From Coriobacteriaceae bacterium EMTCatB1 (GTDB lineage Bacteria > Actinomycetota > Coriobacteriia > Anaerosomatales > Anaerosomataceae): a stretch of DNA of 64,000 nt. The notes under the pieces are model-generated. The model did not search any database. It had not been told where the DNA came from and was given only the letters and a program-made list of their open reading frames with translations. The position numbers and the translations under genes were made by a program. The stretch covers positions 1,401,979 to 1,465,978 of the forward strand of contig BDLO01000001.1 of the NCBI GenBank assembly GCA_001950395.1, read 5' to 3'. This document shows positions 25,161 to 32,293 of the stretch, one piece after another; within the stretch, counting starts at the first letter, position 1, and each line of letters starts with the position of its first letter.

Positions 25161-26837
25161 TCAGAGCTCGCGCACGACTTCGCTCACGAAGTCCACCACC
25201 GTCACAAGGGCGTCGTCAGTCACGATGTCAGCCGTGTCGCCAAGCGTGTGACGCTTCGCCACCCGGCCGTTGATGTCGAACGCCATGAGCGTCAGCGCAC
25301 GGAAACGGCGCGAGAGCGCTATCGTCGCGTCCGTGACGCCCACGGCAGCGCTGCGCGGCTTCACGGGCAGGTTCCGCTCGCGCACGACGCGCTTGAAGAT
25401 GGATGCGAGCCGCCGGTCGCCGTGATAAGTGCGCGCGTCGCCCTCGTGCTCCAGCCATGCGAGCGACCCCACGCCGACGCTGTCGAGATTGATGATGAGC
25501 GCATCACGGAGGTCCGACCCGTACGCGTCGAGGAACGCTCGCATCCCCCAAACGCCGGGCTCCTTCGCGCCCGTCGCGACGAACCACACCTCTTTCTCCG
25601 CGAGCGCCCGGTCGACGCCTGCCGTCACCTTGCGACGGATGCGGGCGGCCTCTTCAGCAGCGAACGGGTCGGCCCCGGCGGTGCCGCCGCGGAATCCGAA
25701 GTCGTCGTCCTCGTCCTCGTCCTCGAGCTCGAGCCGGTCCCAGCTCTTGATCTTCTTGCCTTCCTGACGGGGATCGAAGCCGCCCGAAAGCCCGAGCCAG
25801 TCGCTGACCCGGTGAGCTCGCTCACCTTCCTCGCCTCGCTTGCCGAAGAGCCGGCGCCGCTTGTGCGCAGCGGTCTCGGGCTGCACAGGCGACGGTGCGC
25901 TTTCATCCTCCGTCGCCGCGTCGAGATCGAGCACGGCCTGACCCGTGGCGGGCTCGACGGGGATCCGCGCGTCATCCCAGTCGACCTCGCCGAACCCCCC
26001 GAAGGGCTCTGGCTCTGGCGAAACGGGCGTGTACTCGAGAAGCGCGTCGTCGATCACGACGTCGGCTTCCTCCGCGGCTTCGGGCGTGCGCCTGATGGGC
26101 GCAGTGTCCATCGCCATGATCGTCGCGGCGTCGGGCTCTGGCACGATCCGCTCCATCACGCCGAGCATCGCCGCAACGCCCGAGGCGTTGTCGTTGCCGC
26201 CGTCGACGGGCGGCGCGATGAGCGCGTGCAGACGCACGGCGAGCGGGAGCAGCAACACCGCTCCCAGGACGAGCGAGACGTACCAGACGATCTCCGATCC
26301 GCCCGCGACCTTGAGCGCCGCAAGCAGCGCTGCAAGCGGGACGAGCGCGGTCGCGCCGAGCGTGAGAGCGCGAATCGCGCCTGCTCGCTTGACGAACGAA
26401 GGCGTCGCGTCCAGAGTGGCGAACCCCGTGTCGTAGTGGGCCACGATCACGACCTTCCGTGGCCGTTCTCCGCGCCGCGCCTTGGGCACGTGGCGGGCGA
26501 TGACGTTCTGGCTGGGACCCTTCGGCAGGAAACGCGCCAGGCCGCGCCGCAGGTCGAGATCCAGCCAGAGCAGGACGGCCGCAGCCACCCCGAGCAACAT
26601 GCTCGCCCACGGCGCCCATCGCACGAGCACAGCAGCGACGATCGACAGCGCGTGCTCGGCCGCGAACGCGAGCGCGTCTTTGCGCGGCGCGTCGAACTCC
26701 TGGCGCTCGACTTCGAGCCCGCGAGCTTTCAACACCCGCTCGATGTAGTCGGCGGCCTGCGCTTCTGCGTCTGTCGTCGCCGGACGCGGACCGATCGTGC
26801 CCGCAAGCTCACGAACGTGCTCGGCAAGCTGCGACAT
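25161..26837 (-). CDS. M28-family peptidase-like membrane protein with acidic insert
   Basis: A 558-residue protein of the Zn aminopeptidase (M28) fold. Metal-site motifs are AHYDTG, GGNDNASG, INLDSVG and KRHTLGDTAD. The expected GEE motif reads GAKEPG: the first Glu, normally the general base, is Lys, so activity may be lost or altered. Two pairs of hydrophobic helices lie within the domain (residues ~60-95 and ~160-205). Between DNASG and GAKEPG there is an insertion of about 190 residues, mostly charged and low complexity (LEDEDEDDDFG). Start ATG at 26837 has GGGGAGG upstream. Confidence 0.75.
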   Translation of the reverse strand: MSQLAEHVRELAGTIGPRPATTDAEAQAADYIERVLKARGLEVERQEFDAPRKDALAFAAEHALSIVAAVLVRWAPWASMLLGVAAAVLLWLDLDLRRGLARFLPKGPSQNVIARHVPKARRGERPRKVVIVAHYDTGFATLDATPSFVKRAGAIRALTLGATALVPLAALLAALKVAGGSEIVWYVSLVLGAVLLLPLAVRLHALIAPPVDGGNDNASGVAAMLGVMERIVPEPDAATIMAMDTAPIRRTPEAAEEADVVIDDALLEYTPVSPEPEPFGGFGEVDWDDARIPVEPATGQAVLDLDAATEDESAPSPVQPETAAHKRRRLFGKRGEEGERAHRVSDWLGLSGGFDPRQEGKKIKSWDRLELEDEDEDDDFGFRGGTAGADPFAAEEAARIRRKVTAGVDRALAEKEVWFVATGAKEPGVWGMRAFLDAYGSDLRDALIINLDSVGVGSLAWLEHEGDARTYHGDRRLASIFKRVVRERNLPVKPRSAAVGVTDATIALSRRFRALTLMAFDINGRVAKRHTLGDTADIVTDDALVTVVDFVSEVVREL

Positions 26838-26865
26838 CGAGCCTCCCCAACGTCGCCTGTACGGA

Positions 26866-26882
26866 GCCGGCCCGAGGCCGGC
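26866..26882 (-). terminator. Hairpin after the hcp operon
   Basis: gccggcc-cga-ggccggc, a perfect 7 bp stem downstream of the heme-protein gene; no T-run. Confidence 0.35.
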
Positions 26883-26944
26883 GACCGCGCGTTCGACGCG
26901 GTCGCCTGCAAGTATACCGCGCACCCAGGGTCCCGAGGCGCCGC

Positions 26945-27262
26945 TCAGTGGCAGGAGGAGCACTCCCGGATGCGCCTGCGAGCGTGCTGGGCTTGCAGCA
27001 CGGGGTCGTCGCTGTGGCACACGCACCCCGGAATCGGCACGACGATTCGTGCAGGGAGCTTCGGCTGCTCGCCTCGCGCAACCATCGCGTCGTACGCCGC
27101 GCGCATCTCGGGCGTCCGCACCCACATGCCCCCGAAGGCGTACAGCAGCGCCGCGAGGGACACGAGCCCGAGCGCCGTCCAGCCGAGCGCGCGCAGCCAG
27201 CGTCGCTTCCGCCTCGGCGAAGCGGAGGCGGCCTCCGGCGTCACGACCGCGTGCTCGCTCAT
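26945..27262 (-). CDS. Membrane-anchored c-type heme protein, novel
   Basis: A 105-residue protein: charged N-terminus, one membrane helix (residues ~25-47, LGWTALGLVSLAALLYAFGG), then a short outer domain. The last residues are RECSSCH, a c-type heme motif CxxCH whose His is the final residue. A further GCVCH and a His (QAQH) lie 10-20 residues before and could supply axial ligands or a second site. The ATG overlaps the hcp stop by 4 nt. Context suggests an electron carrier for, or sensor of, nitrogen oxides. No family recognised. Confidence 0.7.
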   Translation of the reverse strand: MSEHAVVTPEAASASPRRKRRWLRALGWTALGLVSLAALLYAFGGMWVRTPEMRAAYDAMVARGEQPKLPARIVVPIPGCVCHSDDPVLQAQHARRRIRECSSCH

Positions 27263-28896
27263 GCCGCACCGAGGATCTCGCGCAGGTCATCCTCGGCGCT
27301 CGCACCGATCGGCCTGATGCCGAAGCTCTGCACGAGCACGTCGAGCACCGCAGGCGTGATGAACGCGGGCAGCGTCGGGCCGAGCCGGATGTCTCTGATG
27401 CCCAGGTGGAGCAGGGTGAGCAAGACCGCGACGGCCTTCTGCTCGTACCAGGACAGGACGAGCGAGAGCGGCAGCTCGTTCACGCCCACCCCGAACGCGT
27501 CGGCGAGCGCCTGCGCGATCCGGATGGCGGAGTACGCGTCGTTGCACTGGCCGACGTCCATCAGCCGCGGAATGCCGTCTATCTCGCCCAGCTTCTTGTC
27601 GAAGAAGCGGAACTTCCCGCACGCGAGCGTGAGGATGACGGTGTCAGCGGGCGCTTTCTCCACGAGCTCGGTGTAGTAGCTGCGCCCGGGCTTGGCGCCG
27701 TCGCACCCGCCGACGAGCAGGAAGCGCCGGATCGCGCCGCTTCTCACCGCCTCGACGACCTTCGGCGCGACGGAAAGGACGGCCTCGTGCCCGAAGCCGA
27801 CCGTCACGGTGCCGGCGTCGAGCTCGTCGGTGAAACCGGGAAGCTCGAGAGCGCGGTGGATGATGGGGCTGAAGTCGCCGTTCCTCACGTGCGTCGTGCC
27901 GGGGAACGCCACTCGCCCCGTGGTGAAGATGTTGGCGGCGTACGTCTCGCGCGGCGCCTGGATGCAGTTGGTGGTCATGAGGATCGCGCCGGGGAAAGCG
28001 TCGAACTCCTTGCGCTGGTTCTGCCAGGCAGTGCCGTAGTGGCCGAAGAAGTGCGGGTGCTTCTTGAGCTCCGGGTACCCGTGCGCTGGCAGCATCTCGC
28101 CGTGCGTGTACACGTCGATGCCGAGGCCAACAGTCTGCACCAGCAGGTCCTTGAGGTCTTTCAGATCGTGCCCCGAGACCAGGATGGCCTTGCCTGGCCG
28201 ATGCCCCAGCGGCACGTTCGTCGGCACCGGGTCGCCGTACGCGCCCGTGTTCGCGGCGTCCAGGAGCTCCATCGTCCGCAGGTTGACCTCGCCGGTCTTC
28301 AGCGTGAGCCCGACCCAGTCGTCGAGATCCAGTGAACGGTTCGAGAGCGCGTCGAGCAGCTCGTGCATGAAGCGGAACACGCCCTCGTCCTCGTGCCCCA
28401 GGATGTGCGCGTGGTCGGCGTACGCTGCGACGCCCTTCAGGCCGTAGACCGCCGTCTGCTGCAAGGCGCGCACGTCCTCGTCGCGCTCCGCATCAGGGAA
28501 GTGGCCGACCTGCTCGCCTTGCTCGATCAATCCGGCGAGGGTGTCGGCGGGCGTGAACGTCACACCCGGCTTCGACTCGTCGATCGCTCCGCCGGCCGCC
28601 TCGACCGCGGCCCTGAGCGAGCGCTTGACGGCGTCCCCGGTCCGGATGACCTCGGCGAGGTGCTCCGGGTCGAAATCGACGTTGGTGACGGTGGAGAACA
28701 GCGCTTCAGCCGTGAAGACCTGCGCGTCGCGGTCTGAGACGCCTGCCTCGTAGCCTGCCATCGCGATCGACGCGATGCCTTTGAGCTGGTGGATGAGCAG
28801 GTCTTGCAGCGCCGCCGCTTCCGGTGACTTCCCGCACACCCCGACGCGCGTGCAACCGACACCGCCGGAGGTCTGTTCGCACTGGTTGCAGAACAC
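27259..28896 (-). CDS. hcp: Hybrid cluster protein (hydroxylamine / NO reductase)
   Basis: A 545-residue Hcp. The N-terminal cluster motif is C-x2-C-x8-C-x5-C (CNQCEQTSGGVGC then TRVGVCGK), the form that holds a [4Fe-4S] cluster. Hybrid-cluster ligands are visible in GHDLKDLKDLL, HGEMLPAHGYPELKKH, TTNCIQ, GGCDGAKPGRSYY, LACGKFRF and DVGQCNDAYSA. Hcp reduces NO to N2O and hydroxylamine to ammonia. Start is a GTG at 28896, because the cysteine motif normally begins at residue 3-4. It follows the ferredoxin by 16 nt and overlaps the heme protein. Confidence 0.96.
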   Translation of the reverse strand: MFCNQCEQTSGGVGCTRVGVCGKSPEAAALQDLLIHQLKGIASIAMAGYEAGVSDRDAQVFTAEALFSTVTNVDFDPEHLAEVIRTGDAVKRSLRAAVEAAGGAIDESKPGVTFTPADTLAGLIEQGEQVGHFPDAERDEDVRALQQTAVYGLKGVAAYADHAHILGHEDEGVFRFMHELLDALSNRSLDLDDWVGLTLKTGEVNLRTMELLDAANTGAYGDPVPTNVPLGHRPGKAILVSGHDLKDLKDLLVQTVGLGIDVYTHGEMLPAHGYPELKKHPHFFGHYGTAWQNQRKEFDAFPGAILMTTNCIQAPRETYAANIFTTGRVAFPGTTHVRNGDFSPIIHRALELPGFTDELDAGTVTVGFGHEAVLSVAPKVVEAVRSGAIRRFLLVGGCDGAKPGRSYYTELVEKAPADTVILTLACGKFRFFDKKLGEIDGIPRLMDVGQCNDAYSAIRIAQALADAFGVGVNELPLSLVLSWYEQKAVAVLLTLLHLGIRDIRLGPTLPAFITPAVLDVLVQSFGIRPIGASAEDDLREILGAA

Positions 28897-28912
28897 CGCT
28901 CTCGCCCCTCTC

Positions 28913-29296
28913 TCAGCCGTGGATGAGCGCTGGCAGACACCTGGTGCATACCCATTCGCTGCGGCCCTGGTGCCTGATCGGCAGGAGCGGCGCCGAGTCC
29001 TCGTCGGTGCCGCAGCGGAAGCAGGTCTGCGGGATGTACTCGCGCTGCTTCGCTGCCACGATGGGCTCGGCTGCTTCGTGGTCGAACGGAACGGCCTCGC
29101 GCACCTCGATCGTGAGCGCTCCGGTCGGGCACACGCCGAGGCAGAAGCCCGCCCCGTCGCAGAGCTCCTCCCGCACCACGCGCGCCTTGCCGTCCACGAT
29201 CTCGATGGCGCCTTCCGCACAGGGGCTCACGCACAGGCCGCAGCCGGTGCACAGCTCCTCGTCGATCCGCACGATCTGCCGACGTACCGTGTCCAT
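28913..29296 (-). CDS. 2[4Fe-4S] ferredoxin with extra C-terminal CxxC domain
   Basis: A 127-residue protein. Residues ~10-65 form a ferredoxin with CTGCGLCVSPC and CDGAGFCLGVCP; the second motif is Cx4-5C rather than CxxC, so the second cluster may be atypical. Residues ~90-125 add TCFRCG and VCTRCLP, two CxxC pairs about 25 apart that could bind zinc or iron. It starts 2 nt after the ygbA stop. In context it is the likely electron donor to Hcp, taking the place of Hcr. Confidence 0.85.
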   Translation of the reverse strand: MDTVRRQIVRIDEELCTGCGLCVSPCAEGAIEIVDGKARVVREELCDGAGFCLGVCPTGALTIEVREAVPFDHEAAEPIVAAKQREYIPQTCFRCGTDEDSAPLLPIRHQGRSEWVCTRCLPALIHG

Positions 29297-29298
29297 CT

Positions 29299-29751
29299 CT
29301 ACTTCCTCTCCGTCGATGCCGCGCGACGGGCAGCCGCACGGTGCGAACGCGCTTCCAGCGCGTGCCTGACGGCGTCGATGGCGTGGCCCCGCAGCACCGA
29401 GCGCGGTCCGCTGTACCGCATCATCTGACGCTGCCACTCCCGCTCGTCGCTCTTGTAGCAGTGCGTGTCGCAGTGCGCGCAGAACGGCTTCGGGTCCTTC
29501 GGGCACGACGCACGCCGCTTCTCGCCGTAGGCGAGGTGCGCTTCGCACTCCTCGCACAGACGCGGCGGTTTCCTCCCGTAGACGCCGGCCTCGGCCGCGG
29601 CGGTGCGCGCCGGACGCCGCTCGCGATCCTTGTGGTGGCCGGCGCAGTAGATCGCGACGAAATCGCCCAGCGTACGCACGTCGTGAGCGACCTTCGGGTC
29701 GCGCAGACGCGCCGCGATCCTCTCGTCCACTTGCTGGCGTGCTTCCGTCAT
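29299..29751 (-). CDS. ygbA: YgbA-family (nitrous-oxide/NO-stimulated) protein
   Basis: A 150-residue protein matching the YgbA_NO family: IYCAGHHKD, LCEECEAHLAYGEKRRASCP, CAHCDTHCYKSDEREWQRQMMRYSGPR and ILTVRHAL-like AIDAVRHAL. The many Cys could bind a metal. In Escherichia coli ygbA is NO-inducible under NsrR and helps recovery from nitrosative stress. Here it leads ygbA-ferredoxin-hcp-heme protein. ATG at 29751 has AAGGAGG upstream. Part of the long upstream open frame is not real. Confidence 0.9.
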   Translation of the reverse strand: MTEARQQVDERIAARLRDPKVAHDVRTLGDFVAIYCAGHHKDRERRPARTAAAEAGVYGRKPPRLCEECEAHLAYGEKRRASCPKDPKPFCAHCDTHCYKSDEREWQRQMMRYSGPRSVLRGHAIDAVRHALEARSHRAAARRAASTERK

Positions 29752-29808
29752 GCGTGCCTCCTTCGCCTCTGACGCGCGCAACGGTAGCCCGTCCGTTCGC
29801 ATCGTTCC

Positions 29809-29822
29809 TTGACTCATGTCAA
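29809..29822. promoter_or_regulatory. Crp/Fnr/Dnr-type box
   Basis: TTGAC-TCAT-GTCAA, a perfect 5+5 palindrome of the FNR/DNR class, in the divergent gap between ygbA and the regulator gene. A weak -10 (TACCGT, minus strand 29781-29786) puts the ygbA start near 29774, so the box centre would be at -41.5, the position for class II activation. Confidence 0.85.
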
Positions 29823-29855
29823 AATCGGCCGGTCGGATCGGAACGAAGGAGGAGC

Positions 29856-30560
29856 GTGACAGTCCCCCGCACGGATGTGGTCGCGGCGCTGCGCTCGTGC
29901 CGCCTCTGGCGAACGGCGTCTCCTGATGCCGTCGAATGGCTCGCCGCCTCCGCGCGCGTGAGCGACGCGCCGCGCGGCACGGTGCTCGTGACGGAAGGCG
30001 AGCCCGCCGAGAGGTTCGGCGTCGTCGTCGCGGGCAAGGTGCGCGTGTGCCACGTCCAAGCCGACGGCAGGACGGTCGTGCTGGAGACCGTCGGCTCGGG
30101 CGGCGCGTTCGCGGCCGTCTCGGCGCTTGCCGGGGGCCGCTACCCCGCAACCGTCGAGGCCGTCACGCCGGTCACGGTCGCGTGGATCGAGCCTGAGAGC
30201 GTGTTTTCGATGCTCGACGCGGAGCCGCAGGTGCTGCGCTCGCTCGTGGCCGACCTCGCAAGCCGCGTGGTCGACCTCACCTCGGTCGTGCAGACGCTCG
30301 CGCTCGACGTTCCCGAGCGGCTGGCGCGCTACCTCTTCCAGCGCTCGCTTGCGGCAGGCGAAGCGACGCCGGAGGGGCTGCGCGTCCCGCTCGACATGAC
30401 GAAGACCGAGCTCGCCGCGTCGCTCGGGACAGTCCCTGAGACCCTCTCACGCGCGTTCGCGCGCCTGCGTGACGACGGCGTGCTCACCGTGCGGGGCAGC
30501 GAGGTGGTCGTGCACGACGTGGGCGCGCTCGCCCGGCTGGGCTCGCGCTACGAGGAGTGA
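29856..30560 (+). CDS. Crp/Fnr-family regulator (Dnr-like)
   Basis: A 234-residue regulator: cyclic-nucleotide-like sensor domain (residues ~25-120, GTVLVTEGEPAERFGVVVAGKVRV), long dimerisation helix, and HTH with MTKTELAASLGTVPETLSRAF. It lacks the N-terminal Cys set of O2-sensing FNR, so it is more like Dnr/NnrR proteins that sense NO through heme. GTG start with GAAGGAGGAGC upstream. It is divergent from the Hcp operon and shares its box, so it probably activates that operon and itself. The effector is inference. Confidence 0.88.
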   Translation: MTVPRTDVVAALRSCRLWRTASPDAVEWLAASARVSDAPRGTVLVTEGEPAERFGVVVAGKVRVCHVQADGRTVVLETVGSGGAFAAVSALAGGRYPATVEAVTPVTVAWIEPESVFSMLDAEPQVLRSLVADLASRVVDLTSVVQTLALDVPERLARYLFQRSLAAGEATPEGLRVPLDMTKTELAASLGTVPETLSRAFARLRDDGVLTVRGSEVVVHDVGALARLGSRYEE

Positions 30561-30583
30561 ACGGCTGAGGTCGTCCAGCTCCC

Positions 30584-31333
30584 TCACCCTGCGACGGGAC
30601 TCTGTTCCTGCGCGAGCCGCTCCTTGACGGCCTTGGCTCCTTTCTCGAGCGTGCCTGCCATCAGGAAGCCGGCGAGCAGGATCGCGCTCGCCACCATCTC
30701 AGCCGGGTACAGCCCAACCGTGCGGCCGGCGCGCGCCATCGACCCGGCGCCCGCGATGACCAGCGTGCCGACGATGATGAGCACGTTCGCCCACACCCGG
30801 TAGCGGTACTCGCGCTTCGGGAGGAAGCGGATGATCGAGAGCGTCGAGCCCCCGAGCAGCAAGAGCGTCCCCGTGATGTTGAACGGGAGCGACATCACGC
30901 GCGGGAACGAGCCGCCAGGCCCGAGCGCCGTCCCGCCGACCGTGATGCCGGGGACGAGCTTGTCGGAGAGCAGCTCGGTCGTGAACGTGCCGTAGAAGAA
31001 GACCGCGAGGCACACGACCAGAAACGCCAGGTAGGCGTGACCCCAGATCGGGCGCTTGCTGATCAGGTAGAGCGTTCCGAGCCCCAAGAAACCGACGAGG
31101 GACGCGGCGAGCACGATGTAGATGCGGTAGACGGTCGGGTCCCACGCGCCCGTCCGCTCCGACCACGCCTCCATCACCGCCGCCACCGCGTAGAAGAGGA
31201 ACCCGACCGCCCACGCCAGCTGGTGCGGCTTCCTGCGCTGGAGCCACTGCCGCACGAGCAGGCCGACGTACACGAACCCGATGAGCCCCGTCGCGGCAGG
31301 CCACCACCAGCTCGACCAGAACGCGTCCGACAT
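30584..31333 (-). CDS. Seven-helix membrane protein, unknown
   Basis: A 249-residue membrane protein with about seven hydrophobic helices (first at residues ~10-28, WWWPAATGLIGFVYVGLLV). The stretch RRKPHQLAWAVGFLFYAVAAVMEAW and the regular 25-residue helix spacing recall 7TM sensory or histidine-kinase N-terminal modules, but no kinase is fused. The C-terminus is charged (EKGAKAVKERLAQEQ). It is the last gene of the block headed by the degenerate kinase. Function unknown. Confidence 0.6.
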   Translation of the reverse strand: MSDAFWSSWWWPAATGLIGFVYVGLLVRQWLQRRKPHQLAWAVGFLFYAVAAVMEAWSERTGAWDPTVYRIYIVLAASLVGFLGLGTLYLISKRPIWGHAYLAFLVVCLAVFFYGTFTTELLSDKLVPGITVGGTALGPGGSFPRVMSLPFNITGTLLLLGGSTLSIIRFLPKREYRYRVWANVLIIVGTLVIAGAGSMARAGRTVGLYPAEMVASAILLAGFLMAGTLEKGAKAVKERLAQEQSPVAG

Positions 31334-31372
31334 CTGCGCCTCCTTCGTGGAACAGTCCCTGGGGCCTTCCCG

Positions 31373-32293
31373 TCACTCGCCGCTCAGCGACTTCACCAGC
31401 ACGTCGGCCGAGCGCGCACGCTCGCGCGCCTCGAAGTACGCCGTGACGTCGGACTCGACGATGCGCTTGTACGCGTCGGCGAGCACCGAGGCCGGCGTCC
31501 CCGGCAGCCTCTTCGCCTGCTCGGCCACCTGCTTCTCCTTGGCGTTGTACGCACCGAGCATCGCGTTGGCGTCAGCCACCTTGCCCGAAAGCCAGGTGGC
31601 GTCGATCTTCCTCGACTCGGCGAGCAGCGCGCGCTTCGCGTCGACGTAGGACACGAACGGCGCCATGTCCGCCTCAGGCACTCCTGCCGACACGGTCTCG
31701 AGCAGCGAGCGTGCTTCGGCGAGCAACGAATCCGCCTCGGTCGTCAGCTGCGTCGAGCGCTGGACCCCTTCTTCGGTGTGCTTGTTGAACGCGGCGACAG
31801 CATCCTCTGCAAGCTTCTCTGCCCGCACGACCGACGCCCACGCCTCTGTCGCCGAGGCAAGCGCGCGAGCGACCCTCGCGTCCGCCTCAAGGATGGGGCG
31901 GGCGCGCTCGAGCATCTCCAACCGCGCGGCGATCGACTCGTCGAGCGCATCGGCGAGAGGCACGTCCCGCTCCGCGAGCCGCGTCCGCGCCCGACGCACC
32001 GTGTCTTGCGCGCGGCGCAAGGTGTTCTGTGCGGCGTCGATCTTCTCGAGCGCCTGTGCGGCGGTCTCCGTCGCCGCGGTCGTGACCTCGCTTCGCACCG
32101 CCTGATCGATCGCGAGCACCGCGGGCTCCGCTTGCGAGACGAGCCCGGAGGCGTCCGCGAGCTCCCCGCGAGCCAGGTTCGCGGCGTTCGCGCTTCGATA
32201 CACGACGGCGCCCGCTGCCGCCAGCACCGCGACGAGGAGGGCCGCAAGCGCCCAGCGTCCGCGCTTAGGGCTCACATCATCGGAACGAGCCAT
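31373..32293 (-). CDS. Membrane-anchored coiled-coil protein, unknown
   Basis: A 306-residue protein with one N-terminal membrane helix (residues ~14-33, WALAALLVAVLAAAGAVVY) and a long, nearly all-helical, Ala/Arg/Glu-rich outer part with heptad-like spacing (residues ~45-300). No enzymatic motifs. The ATG at 32293 has GAGGAGG upstream and lies within the end of the kinase-like gene (22 nt overlap); a GTG at 32275 gives a 4 nt overlap instead. Possibly a structural or sensor partner of that protein. Confidence 0.6.
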   Translation of the reverse strand: MARSDDVSPKRGRWALAALLVAVLAAAGAVVYRSANAANLARGELADASGLVSQAEPAVLAIDQAVRSEVTTAATETAAQALEKIDAAQNTLRRAQDTVRRARTRLAERDVPLADALDESIAARLEMLERARPILEADARVARALASATEAWASVVRAEKLAEDAVAAFNKHTEEGVQRSTQLTTEADSLLAEARSLLETVSAGVPEADMAPFVSYVDAKRALLAESRKIDATWLSGKVADANAMLGAYNAKEKQVAEQAKRLPGTPASVLADAYKRIVESDVTAYFEARERARSADVLVKSLSGE

